Assembly: GCA_910588795.1 (NCBI GenBank)
Contig: CAJURI010000056.1
Span: 1-14,684, forward strand
Direction of reading: 5' to 3'
DNA: 14,684 bases
Origin: an uncultured Duncaniella sp.
GTDB taxonomy: Bacteria > Bacteroidota > Bacteroidia > Bacteroidales > Muribaculaceae
Shown: positions 1 through 6,702 of the stretch, piece by piece
Position numbering within the stretch: position 1 is the stretch's first letter
Layout of the letters: each line of letters starts with the position of its first letter
The notes under the pieces: generated by a model
What the model saw: only the letters and a program-made list of their open reading frames with translations
Database searches by the model: none
Told to the model about the DNA's origin: nothing
Position numbers and translations under genes: made by a program

Positions 1-57
1 CTGGATATCAAGCCGCTTTGAAATGGACTTCTCATAATATATCTCTACTCATAATGT

Positions 58-819
58 GTGCCGGTGGCAAACCTTGAACTGTATGGTTCAGCCATTGTCC
101 CTGATGATTTCTACATACCGGAGGGCAGTGAGATCGAGGTGAAGGTGACCGGAGTGTCACATTCCTCCTTCTCCGAGAAGCATCTGGGCAACGTAGTAGG
201 GGCAGATTTCCTCGAAACCATCTACGAATATTTCGAGATGGAAGCCGGTGACGACTATCCGGTCTGTGAGTATGCCGACATGGGGCTTGCACTACAGCGT
301 CTTATCGACAACGGTTTCGTGGAATCTATCCTCGGTGAACTCTTCCCGACGGAGAAGGCCCGACTTCTGATGGCTCTGACACGCAACACTGATTTCGGCT
401 GCGTCGGTACTGTAATGTCGCAGATTGGCGACATGGAGAAGACGGTCTGGGATGGTGGTACCCTCGCGATTCTTCACAAATATGAGGACTGGCTCTCAAA
501 CCAGATAATCACCCTCATCACCGACACCGCCATATTCTGTGCCAAGCCCATGGCACATCGCTGTCCGAAATGCGGGCAGGTGACTCTGACAGAGTACCCG
601 ATGGTAATCAGTTGCTCCCATTGCAACTTCGCTCTCCCCAAGCAGTTCCGAGGTTACGACTTTACCGCGAAGGACATCGACCAGTTGCTGACACACCGCT
701 ACACTTCGCCCATCTATGGTCTCAAAGGCCGCAAGGGGCGTAAATACTGCGATGCACTTGTGCTGGATGCTCGATTCCGTCTCACATCTGCACCCTCCGA
801 AGCAAGCATATTGTCATGA
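58..819 (+). CDS. Zinc-ribbon protein with a C-terminus like type IA topoisomerase C-terminal repeats; function unknown
   Basis: The protein has 253 residues. I do not recognise residues 1-160, which are acidic and probably globular. Residues 169-189 form a zinc ribbon of two CxxC pairs (C169, C172, C186, C189). Residues about 200-246 (FTAKDIDQLL, then GLKGRKGRKYCDALVLD) match the pattern of the C-terminal repeat of bacterial topoisomerase I/III, which binds single-stranded DNA. No Toprim or catalytic tyrosine domain is present, so this is not a topoisomerase by itself. The start is a GTG; two in-frame stops at 19-21 and 52-54 rule out a longer protein in this frame. The stop overlaps the next start as ATGA. 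Six codons before the TGA at 19-21 may be the end of an upstream gene. The setting suggests a DNA-binding role in element excision or replication, which is inference. Confidence 0.72.
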   Translation: MPVANLELYGSAIVPDDFYIPEGSEIEVKVTGVSHSSFSEKHLGNVVGADFLETIYEYFEMEAGDDYPVCEYADMGLALQRLIDNGFVESILGELFPTEKARLLMALTRNTDFGCVGTVMSQIGDMEKTVWDGGTLAILHKYEDWLSNQIITLITDTAIFCAKPMAHRCPKCGQVTLTEYPMVISCSHCNFALPKQFRGYDFTAKDIDQLLTHRYTSPIYGLKGRKGRKYCDALVLDARFRLTSAPSEASILS

Positions 820-1097
820 GAACGGTTGAGATTGACGAAGAGGTTCTGGAATCAATGTTCGAGCAGGTTGAGTATCTTCATTCATTGGTAAGGACAATTT
901 CCAGACTCCTTGTTTCAAAGAAACCGGATGACCTCCTTACTACCGGCGAAGCCGCCGCAATACTGCGAATGAGCACTCGCCATCTTAACAATCTCAAAGC
1001 GGCAGGAAAAATTCCTTTCATACAGATTGACGGCAGAATAATGTATCTCGCAAGCGATATTGCGAAATACATAATCATGCAGAAGGCCAAAATATGA
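816..1097 (+). CDS. Excisionase-like helix-turn-helix protein (first of a pair)
   Basis: This 93-residue protein has an N-terminal helical stretch (about 5-35, likely a coiled coil) and then a MerR/excisionase-type winged helix (HTH_17 family style): LLTTGEAAAILRMSTRHLNN (about 40-59), followed by the wing GKIPFIQIDGRIMYLASDIAKYI. Small proteins of this kind in Bacteroidales elements act as recombination directionality factors or local regulators, binding DNA next to the att site. The start codon overlaps the stop of the preceding gene (ATGA), and its own stop overlaps the next start in the same way, so the three genes are probably one translationally coupled operon. It lies convergent to the recombinase. 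A regulator role other than excision is possible. Confidence 0.85.
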   Translation: MRTVEIDEEVLESMFEQVEYLHSLVRTISRLLVSKKPDDLLTTGEAAAILRMSTRHLNNLKAAGKIPFIQIDGRIMYLASDIAKYIIMQKAKI

Positions 1098-1396
1098 TTG
1101 ACATTGTATTTACCAAACGTAATGACAGGGTGAAGATGTTTTTCAGCCGTTGCAAGGAACTTAAAGACGCTCTGAATCGTATCTGCGAGAATTGTCGCCC
1201 TATCCTTAATAACGATGCCTATCTCACGGACGCGGAACTGGCGCAACGGCTCAGAGTAAGCAGACGCACTCTTCACGACTACCGGAATAGCGGTATGTTG
1301 CCATACTATGAGATAGGCGGCAAGTATCTTTATTCCGAAAAAGATGTCGATAATCTCTTGATGAGTAATTATCGTAATGTAATTTGTAATCCTTGA
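1094..1396 (+). CDS. Excisionase-like helix-turn-helix protein (second of a pair)
   Basis: The 100-residue protein has the same layout as its upstream neighbour: a basic helical N-terminus (about 1-38), then a MerR/excisionase-type winged helix, YLTDAELAQRLRVSRRTLHD (about 43-62) and the wing GMLPYYEIGGKYLYSEKDVDNLL. The shared layout suggests an old duplication, though identity is low outside the fold. The start overlaps the previous stop by four bases (ATGA). Paired Xis-like genes are known from the excision operon of CTnDOT (xis2c and xis2d), so a joint role in excision is a reasonable inference. A hairpin follows the stop. Confidence 0.85.
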   Translation: MIDIVFTKRNDRVKMFFSRCKELKDALNRICENCRPILNNDAYLTDAELAQRLRVSRRTLHDYRNSGMLPYYEIGGKYLYSEKDVDNLLMSNYRNVICNP

Positions 1397-1401
1397 ATAT
1401 G

Positions 1402-1439
1402 ACAGAGGCAAGAATCCTTAACCGGACTCTTGCCTCTGT
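1402..1439. terminator. Shared hairpin terminator between convergent genes
   Basis: Two 12-base arms, ACAGAGGCAAGA and TCTTGCCTCTGT, pair perfectly around a 14-base loop. The hairpin sits midway between the convergent helix-turn-helix gene (stop 1396) and the recombinase gene (stop 1453), so it can serve both strands. Neither flank has a long T tract, so termination strength is uncertain. Confidence 0.75.
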
Positions 1440-1452
1440 TGTCGTTTGGAGG

Positions 1453-2712
1453 TTACTGTTTTTTCTTCCGGCCCCGTTTCTTTTTGGTGAAGAGGTCTCC
1501 GGCCATGACCTCTCGGATATTCTGCATATCCTCCATGATTGAAGAATCCAGTACCCGGGCGTAGTGCTGGGTCATCTTGATGCTTGTGTGTCCGAGCATC
1601 TTCGATACATTCTCGATACGTACTCCCTGCGACAGACATACTGTAGCATAGGTGTGACGGGCAACGTGAGTGGTCAGCACCTTACCTATCTCGCAGATAT
1701 TTCCTATCTCCTTCAGGTAGCGGTTCATTACCTGATTGCAGGGTACCGGCAGAAGCGTACCTTTTTCAGCCGCCTTCGGATTGTCCTCATATTTTTTGAG
1801 TATGGCTTTGGGTATGTCAAGCAGCGGTATGTTCTGGACAATATCCGTTTTCTGGCGTGGCTTGCGAATCCACATGTTGCCGTCGTTGTCCTCGACAACG
1901 TGTTCTCTTTTCAGATTGGAGATGTCAATAAAAGCCAGTCCGGTGAAAGCGGCCATTACAAACATGTCTCTGACCACATCAAGTACACCGTCAAAGTGCC
2001 TCCTATATATTATATGGAGTTCATCGAGGGTGAGGAATGTGGGATTGGTCTGTACCGTTCGGACCTTTATTCCGGCAAACGGATCCTTGGTAATCCAATC
2101 GTTTGCAAGGGCCCGGTTGGTGATTTTCTTCAGACCTTTCATGTAACGCGCCACTGTGTTCTGCTGCTGGTTACGGTCAATTTTGAGATACATCTCAAAA
2201 CCGTAGACGAAGTCGCGGTCAAGACTTGTCAGTGGCAAGTCTTCGACTTCATACTTCTTTTTGATGTAACGCTGAAGCAGTCGGGTAATGGTCTCGTATT
2301 TTTTGATGGTGCCGAGCTCGAAATCACGGCCCATCAATGCACGGCATTCCTGATTGTGTTCCTGAAATGTCGTTATTATCATACGTTCCACTACCTTGTG
2401 AACACCGATATTGAAAAATCGGTTGTGAAGTTCCTGTGCGGTTGCGACAACACCTTCCGACTGCATATCCTGAAACAGCTTGAACAGCTTGATATTTGTC
2501 TCGTCGATATAGTCATTCAAATCTATCGCGTTTTTGGACGTGCCCTTGGCGCGTTCCTTTGACTGATTCCAGAGAGCAGGGTCGATATACTTCCCCGTAT
2601 TGGAATCAATTCTTGTGCCGTTCACAGAAATTCTCATGCGAATCGCACATTCTCCTGTCTTTGTCATGGTGCTTCTTCGATAGAACAGCACCGTCAATCG
2701 GTCTTTCTTCAT
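1453..2712 (-). CDS. Tyrosine recombinase (integrase) of the Bacteroidales mobile-element type
   Basis: The 419-residue protein should integrate and excise the element by site-specific recombination. Residues about 5-90 are an arm-binding N-terminal domain, about 105-205 the SAM-like core-binding domain, and about 225-400 the catalytic domain. Visible catalytic residues are a lysine near K288 (RQKT), H349 and R352 (THVARH), H375 (LGHTS) and the nucleophile Y384 (TQHYARV). The usual first arginine is missing: the motif reads TGLAFID with alanine at 260. IntDOT of CTnDOT also lacks this arginine, so the protein is probably active. The tail (KKKRGRKKKQ) is very basic. The ATG at 2712 starts the family-typical MKKDRLTVLFYRR. 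The gene is transcribed away from the tRNA, and repeat sites lie upstream of its start. Confidence 0.95.
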   Translation of the reverse strand: MKKDRLTVLFYRRSTMTKTGECAIRMRISVNGTRIDSNTGKYIDPALWNQSKERAKGTSKNAIDLNDYIDETNIKLFKLFQDMQSEGVVATAQELHNRFFNIGVHKVVERMIITTFQEHNQECRALMGRDFELGTIKKYETITRLLQRYIKKKYEVEDLPLTSLDRDFVYGFEMYLKIDRNQQQNTVARYMKGLKKITNRALANDWITKDPFAGIKVRTVQTNPTFLTLDELHIIYRRHFDGVLDVVRDMFVMAAFTGLAFIDISNLKREHVVEDNDGNMWIRKPRQKTDIVQNIPLLDIPKAILKKYEDNPKAAEKGTLLPVPCNQVMNRYLKEIGNICEIGKVLTTHVARHTYATVCLSQGVRIENVSKMLGHTSIKMTQHYARVLDSSIMEDMQNIREVMAGDLFTKKKRGRKKKQ

Positions 2713-3140
2713 TTCTTCTATGAGTAAAGAGGGTTAAATCGTCAAGAAACGAAGCCTTTCCGGAGGTGATTTTAGTCTTTGCAACAACAGGTATATCATC
2801 GTGTTATATGTGTTTTGGTGCCACGGATTTCAGAGAAATTGGTGCCAAAAATTTCTGGCACTGTTTTTGGCACCAATTTGGCACCAAAATGATTCTCGCT
2901 GAAAAATCCTCCGAAGACATTTTTTCCTCCGCAAGTCCTCAAATTTCTTTCAGACCATACTGAATTTTCTACGCGAAGATAATAAAGACGCTTCCGACTC
3001 TCTCTATGCAAATCGTTGAAGAATAATGAAATGAGTATAAATTTCAGCCATAGGCACCCATTCGGGAGGCTCTCGCAAGCCATTGGCACCAACGGGGAAC
3101 CTTCATTCCTCATCGTTCTTCATCGGCGTGCATAGGGCAA
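2713..3140. other. Non-coding region upstream of the integrase; probable attachment-site region
   Basis: I see no credible gene in these roughly 430 bases. The region is AT-rich with runs of T and A and holds five exact copies of TTGGTGCCA or its reverse complement, plus two degraded ones. It lies between the integrase start and the tRNA terminator, where a tyrosine recombinase core site and arm sites would be expected. No exact crossover site can be named from the sequence alone. Confidence 0.5.
2815..2887. repeat. Cluster of TTGGTGCCA / TGGCACCAA sites, candidate recombinase-binding repeats
   Basis: Two copies of TTGGTGCCA (2815-2823 and 2839-2847, 24 bases apart) are followed by two inverted copies, TGGCACCAA (2868-2876 and 2879-2887, 11 bases apart), each flanked by A or T runs. 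A partial copy, TGGCAC, lies at 2856-2861. A fifth full copy is at 3084-3092, and a degraded one (AGGCACCCA) at 3052-3060. Copies 24 and 11 bases apart could place sites on a similar face of the helix. The position just upstream of the integrase suggests binding sites for the integrase or the excisionase-like proteins, which is inference. Confidence 0.7.
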
Positions 3141-3183
3141 TAAAAAAGCAAAACGCCGATTATGTTGATAATCAGCGTTTTGC
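3141..3183 (-). terminator. Rho-independent terminator of the tRNA gene
   Basis: On the minus strand a 16-base stem (3168-3183 with 3148-3163), perfect except for one T-G pair, closes a four-base loop and is followed at once by six Ts and ATT. It lies 22 bases beyond the tRNA 3' end and reads in the same direction. Confidence 0.9.
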
Positions 3184-3205
3184 CTTAATTTAACATTTGA
3201 ATAGG

Positions 3206-3279
3206 TGGTCCCACTAGGGCTTGAACCTAGGACCCACAGATTATGAGTCTGTTGCTCTAACCAACTGAGCTATAGGACC
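3206..3279 (-). tRNA. tRNA with CAT anticodon, probably tRNA-Met (elongator); tRNA-Ile2 not excluded
   Basis: The minus strand folds as a full cloverleaf. The seven-pair acceptor stem is GGTCCTA with TGGGACC, containing one G-T pair. The D arm is AGCTCAGTTGGTTAGAGC. The anticodon stem ACAGA/TCTGT carries the loop CTCATAA, with anticodon CAT. The T arm contains GGTTCAAGCCC. The discriminator base is A and CCA is not encoded. A CAT anticodon may belong to elongator Met, initiator Met or lysidine-modified Ile. The first acceptor pair is a normal G-C, which argues against an initiator. Its 3' end points toward the mobile element, but no att duplication of it is visible. Confidence 0.93.
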
Positions 3280-3331
3280 TAACGATTGCGCTTCGTGGCG
3301 TTATGCCAACGGGCTTTTCGTTTTTGCAGTG

Positions 3332-3362
3332 CAAATTTATGGCTTTTTTTGAATCTGTGCAA
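3332..3362 (-). promoter_or_regulatory. Promoter of the tRNA gene
   Basis: On the minus strand TAAATTTG (3339-3332) fits the Bacteroidales -7 consensus TAnnTTTG exactly. A TTG (3362-3360) lies 20 bases upstream, as expected for the -33 element. The start of transcription would fall about 45 bases before the tRNA. Confidence 0.65.
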
Positions 3363-3472
3363 GCTTTTTCGGATTTTTTTTCGATCGATCGTGGTTTTTG
3401 TTTGATTTTTGTGCTATCCCGGTGCTGTATGAGTCCTTTTGAGGTGTCAGTCGGTGTTAAGAAAAGCCTGGG

Positions 3473-3997
3473 TCACAGCTTTACGTCATCAATTTTTATA
3501 AGTCCTGTCGCAATGGCGAATATTGTGAGTCCGGCGGGGGAATGTATCTGAAGTTTTGCGGCAATATTGCGCCTGTGTGTCATTATTGTGTTGACAGAGA
3601 CATTCATTTCGGCTGCGATTTCTTTGTTTGCAAGGCCTTTGACAATGCCGAGTATCACCTCCTTTTCGCGAGGTGTGAGGTCATCTCCCCTTGATGAGCT
3701 GTCCGTTGGGTTTGGTTGCAGCAGCTGCCTTATTTTCTCGCGTATTGTCTCGGCCGGCTCGTATATTGATATGGTGGTCAGATGGGAGATGTCTGCTGTG
3801 TCGGGTATCAGGGTTGCTGTCAACAGTATTGTGGTCCTATCGTGAGGTGCTGACCCGACTGTGAAAGTGTCCACTATGGTAAGGTCGGCCGGTTGTTTGT
3901 CGGTGAGTGTCACTCCGCTCATTCCGCGCAACACCATTTTCACTCCTTCGGTGACTATCGGTGAACTCAGATGCAGTCCTATGGTGTGGTTGCGCAT
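3473..3997 (-). CDS. LuxR-family regulator with a degenerate receiver-like domain
   Basis: The protein has 174 residues. Residues 106-170 form a clear LuxR/NarL helix-turn-helix (LTPREKEVILGIVKGLANKE, then IAAEMNVSVNTIMTHRRNIAAKL). Residues 1-95 look like a shortened response-regulator receiver: the strand-end aspartate is present (TIVDTF, D43), but the acidic pair near the N-terminus is replaced by neutral residues (IGLHLSSP) and the conserved lysine is not evident. Phosphorylation therefore looks unlikely, and the domain may serve dimerisation or another signal. The ATG lies 30 bases after the hemerythrin gene stop, so the two are probably co-transcribed. A role in controlling its operon or a nitrosative or oxidative stress response is inferred from that neighbour only. 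Confidence 0.88.
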   Translation of the reverse strand: MRNHTIGLHLSSPIVTEGVKMVLRGMSGVTLTDKQPADLTIVDTFTVGSAPHDRTTILLTATLIPDTADISHLTTISIYEPAETIREKIRQLLQPNPTDSSSRGDDLTPREKEVILGIVKGLANKEIAAEMNVSVNTIMTHRRNIAAKLQIHSPAGLTIFAIATGLIKIDDVKL

Positions 3998-4027
3998 ATC
4001 GGTAGGGGCGTTTTGATGGCGGTGCGG

Positions 4028-4717
4028 TCAATTCTTTCCGGATTCGAGCCTGACTATTAGCGGCACGAGGATGTGGTCTTCGATGTGGGCATGCTGTTTG
4101 AGGTCCTCTTCGCAGTTGTAAAGGTCGACGAGGACGTCATACATTCTGTAGGGGACAGATGTCGCGTAGTAGCGGAGAATGATGTTCTTCAGTTCGGATA
4201 GTCGGCTCTCTACTTCATGGTCATGCCGGCGTGAGAATATGCCTATGTTGTATGAGCTGTCGTTCTTCCCTTGCGAGAGTGACTCCACATAGGGGAACAC
4301 GGTGGTCTCTTCGTAGAGGGAATGAGCCTCCACTTCGCTCACATAATCGTCGAAGTATTTTGTGATGATAGGATTGATGTCGGCGTGTGACGGATCGAGC
4401 GATGTGAGCAGATTGGCGCGTATGTGGGGGAACTTGTACTGCAGGTAGTAGCTGTGGGAGTTGTGCAGGAAACTGGCCACTTCACCGGCGGTCACCACCG
4501 AGAATCTTCGGGCCTCGATCTCGCCTGAGAGAAGAAAGTTGGTTATCAGCAGGAATACTTCGGTGTTTATCCCTGATTCGGCGCACAGTTCTCCGATGGT
4601 CTTGGCTCCGAACCCCAGCGGGAGTGAGAAGCGGCTGAGCACAGGCAGGATGTCGTAGTCCTCGTTGATGAGGTCTACGACGCTGTCCTGTTCTGTGAAT
4701 GTGCGTGATAGTTTCAA
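4028..4717 (-). CDS. Hemerythrin-domain protein, RIC/YtfE/ScdA-like, with altered N-terminal domain
   Basis: The 229-residue protein has a RIC-type layout. Residues about 12-60 resemble the ScdA N-terminal domain (DUF542), and about 80-225 form a hemerythrin-like four-helix bundle. Likely di-iron ligands are H85 or H88, H132 and E136 (HSLYE), H165 or H167 (RRHDHE), and H209 and E213 (HAHIE). Known RIC proteins repair iron-sulfur clusters after nitrosative or oxidative damage. The di-cysteine of DUF542 (CCGG) is absent, replaced by a stretch reading LGFGAKT. No ATG fits near the 5' end. I chose the TTG at 4717, nine bases after the upstream stop; the only upstream ATG (4819) would overlap the DUF5606 gene by about 94 bases with an unlikely basic extension. 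The gene probably lies in one operon with its neighbours on both sides. Confidence 0.85.
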   Translation of the reverse strand: MKLSRTFTEQDSVVDLINEDYDILPVLSRFSLPLGFGAKTIGELCAESGINTEVFLLITNFLLSGEIEARRFSVVTAGEVASFLHNSHSYYLQYKFPHIRANLLTSLDPSHADINPIITKYFDDYVSEVEAHSLYEETTVFPYVESLSQGKNDSSYNIGIFSRRHDHEVESRLSELKNIILRYYATSVPYRMYDVLVDLYNCEEDLKQHAHIEDHILVPLIVRLESGKN

Positions 4718-4725
4718 GCCTTTCT

Positions 4726-5160
4726 TTATTCCTGTGTGGCTTCCGCGTTGTCCTGTGGCTTCTCTTCCTCTTGCGGCAGGAAGTCGGTTATGCCTGCCGA
4801 TATGAGCAGGTTGTACCATGACAGGAGTTTCTTGATATCGGTGGTGTATACTTTCTCGCGGTCAAAACCCGGGAGTATTTCAGCGAAGTATGCGCGTATC
4901 TCCTCGTCCTTGCCGAGGGCCTTTATGTCGACGGGCTTTCCATCGTTTTTGGTCTTGACTGTGTCAAGAACACCGCTCAGCGGGGTGTCGCCCTCGTCGG
5001 TGTAGATGGATATGTCTCCGAGCGAGATCACCTTGTCGCGGGCATATGCGGGTGTGCGTTTCCCTGATGTGATGTCCTCTACTATGAGCATCCCTTTTCC
5101 GCGGTTGATGAGACGGAACAGCCCGGGGCGGCCTGATATTGAAAGTATTGTCTTTAGCAT
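4726..5160 (-). CDS. DUF5606 family protein
   Basis: The 144-residue protein begins MLKTILSISGRPGLFRLINR and continues with MLIVEDITSGKRTPAYARDK, which I recognise as the conserved start of DUF5606, a family of small cytoplasmic proteins largely confined to Bacteroidota with no established function. The N-terminal half (about 1-60) is probably a beta-rich SH3-like fold. The middle (about 80-128) is helical, and the tail (QEEEKPQDNAEATQE) is acidic and disordered. There is no signal peptide or membrane segment. The gene has its own promoter, is first of a probable three-gene operon, and its stop lies eight bases before the hemerythrin gene start. Confidence 0.92.
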   Translation of the reverse strand: MLKTILSISGRPGLFRLINRGKGMLIVEDITSGKRTPAYARDKVISLGDISIYTDEGDTPLSGVLDTVKTKNDGKPVDIKALGKDEEIRAYFAEILPGFDREKVYTTDIKKLLSWYNLLISAGITDFLPQEEEKPQDNAEATQE

Positions 5161-5208
5161 GGTGATTATGTTTTGTCAGAACGTGTCTAAAAAAAGTTTT
5201 GTGCGGTG

Positions 5209-5241
5209 CAAAGGTAATCAATTCTCCTTTATGAATCCAAA
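5209..5241 (-). promoter_or_regulatory. Promoter of the DUF5606-hemerythrin-LuxR operon
   Basis: The minus strand has TACCTTTG (5216-5209), a perfect TAnnTTTG -7 element, and TTTG (5241-5238) 21 bases upstream as the -33 element. Transcription would start about 40 bases before the ATG at 5160. The promoter overlaps the last codons of the upstream MATE gene. Confidence 0.75.
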
Positions 5242-6626
5242 GATTCCGGGCAAAGATTGCGGCCCGACACAGCTCTGTTGAGCTGGGAGAGTTGCAATGA
5301 CACCATTATTACCGTCACGGCTGTGGCGAGCAGATCGGATATCGGGAATGACATCCACACGCCGTTCAGCCCGAATCTGCCCGGTAGGAAAAGCAGCAGA
5401 GGGATGAGGAATATCACCTGGCGGGCAAGGGAGAGGAATATGGATGCCGAGGCCTTGCCGAGCGATTGGAACAGGGTGGTGGATATAATCTGGAAGCCTA
5501 CCACGGTGAACGCGAGCAGCGATATGTGGAGGCAGCGTACTGTCTGGTCTATGAGCTCGGCGTCAGAGGTGAATGCGCGTGCTATGTACCAAGGGAATGC
5601 GAGCCCTCCGATCTGTCCGGCCGTCACTATGATGGTCGCTGCGGCCACTGCGAGCCAGTAAGTGCGTTTCAGCCTTCCGAGCATCCCGGCCCCGTAGTTG
5701 TATCCTATGATCGGCTGCATCCCCTGACACATGCCCACTATCACCATTGTCATGAGTGAGGTATATGATGTGAATATGCCTGCCGCTCCGACGGCTATGT
5801 CACCGCCATAGGTGTACAGCGATTTATTGATTATCACATTGATGAAACATGCGGCGGCGTTGACGAGCGAAGGTGCGGCTCCGATGGATATTATTGAGAA
5901 AATCACTCTCCACGAGGGCCGGTACATCCAGCTGTCACGTTCGAAGTGGAGCACCGATGACCGGCTGAAGAAGTGCCACATCACGAACAGTGCGGACACT
6001 GTCATGGATATGTCGGTGGCTATGGCAGCTCCCTTTATGCCCCAGCCGAGATAAAATATGAATATCGGTGCGAGTATCACATTGACGCCTGCGCCGATAA
6101 ACATTGTCACCATGGCCTTCACCGGGTAGCCCGACACGCGCATGAAGTTGTTGAACGTGAATGCAAAGTTGGTCATGAACATACCCGGCAGTATGTAGAG
6201 CATGAAGTCGCGTGCATATGGCAGTGTGACTTCGCTTGCCCCGAAGGCTATGAGTATGTCGTCGATGAATATTGCGAACACTGACAGGTATACGAGAGCC
6301 ACTGCCGACAGAAGGGTTAGGGAGTTGCCCAATGTCCGACTGGCTCCGGCATAGTCCTTCGCGCCAAGGAGTATGGAGATGCGTGCTGAGCCGCCTGCGC
6401 CTATGAGTACGCCCAGTGCGGCTGAAAGATTCATCACCGGAAACGTTATTGCGAGTCCGGCTATGGCCTCGGGGCCTACTCCCTGTCCTATGAATATTCG
6501 GTCTATCACATTATATAATGACATCACAAGCATCCCTACCACTGCTGGTAGGCTGTAACGCCATAGCAGCCTACCTACGGATAGGTGGCTCAGTTCCTCG
6601 AGCTTTTCGGTGTCAGTTCTGTTCAT
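5229..6626 (-). CDS. MATE-family multidrug/drug:cation antiporter
   Basis: The 465-residue protein has about twelve hydrophobic helices in two similar halves, the layout of MATE exporters that expel cationic compounds using a sodium or proton gradient. The first half opens with LLWRYSLPAVVGMLVMSLYN and a conserved region reading DRIFIGQGVGPEAIAGL, which resembles the MepA-like branch. The second half holds GMCQGMQPIIGYNYGA. The length is normal for the family. I prefer the ATG at 6626 (MNRTDTEKLEELS) to one ten codons upstream, because the latter would lie inside the promoter. The substrate cannot be told. The gene is divergent from rplU and has its own promoter. Confidence 0.93.
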   Translation of the reverse strand: MNRTDTEKLEELSHLSVGRLLWRYSLPAVVGMLVMSLYNVIDRIFIGQGVGPEAIAGLAITFPVMNLSAALGVLIGAGGSARISILLGAKDYAGASRTLGNSLTLLSAVALVYLSVFAIFIDDILIAFGASEVTLPYARDFMLYILPGMFMTNFAFTFNNFMRVSGYPVKAMVTMFIGAGVNVILAPIFIFYLGWGIKGAAIATDISMTVSALFVMWHFFSRSSVLHFERDSWMYRPSWRVIFSIISIGAAPSLVNAAACFINVIINKSLYTYGGDIAVGAAGIFTSYTSLMTMVIVGMCQGMQPIIGYNYGAGMLGRLKRTYWLAVAAATIIVTAGQIGGLAFPWYIARAFTSDAELIDQTVRCLHISLLAFTVVGFQIISTTLFQSLGKASASIFLSLARQVIFLIPLLLFLPGRFGLNGVWMSFPISDLLATAVTVIMVSLQLSQLNRAVSGRNLCPESLDS

Positions 6627-6643
6627 GCAATCCGTTTTCACTG

Positions 6644-6651
6644 CAAAAGTA
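6644..6651 (-). promoter_or_regulatory. -7 element of the MATE gene promoter
   Basis: The minus strand reads TACTTTTG, an exact fit to TAnnTTTG, 17 bases upstream of the preferred ATG. I found no good -33 match at the usual distance, so only the -7 element is annotated. It supports the start at 6626 over the upstream ATG. Confidence 0.55.
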
Positions 6652-6702
6652 ACCAAAAAAATCGCAATTAACGTTCCTCGATGATATTTTTTAACACAAA
6701 TA

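Larger units (their letters stand above)
1..3140. mobile_element. End of an integrated mobile element (partial; boundaries not resolved)
   Basis: The block holds a tyrosine recombinase, two small excisionase-like helix-turn-helix genes, a topoisomerase-tail-like zinc-ribbon gene and a repeat-rich non-coding stretch, and it ends next to a tRNA gene. This is the usual make-up of the integration end of an ICE or integrative mobilizable element in Bacteroidales. The left part lies outside the window. I looked for a second copy of the tRNA 3' end that could mark an att duplication and found none, so the right boundary, set before the tRNA terminator, is an estimate. The element type cannot be decided because no transfer or cargo genes are visible. 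Confidence 0.6.

Noticed and set aside
878..1411. A 177-codon minus-strand open frame opposite the two helix-turn-helix genes
   Set aside because: Both opposite genes have clear winged-helix motifs and coupled starts. The antisense peptide looks like a shadow.
1564..2562. A 332-codon plus-strand open frame
   Set aside because: It is antisense to the integrase gene, whose domains and catalytic residues are clear; the plus-strand peptide has no family features.
2796..3113. A 105-codon minus-strand open frame in the region upstream of the integrase
   Set aside because: Its codons run through the TTGGTGCCA repeats and T-rich DNA, the peptide has no recognisable domain, and no start context or neighbour supports it. 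It is better explained as chance in a non-coding att region.
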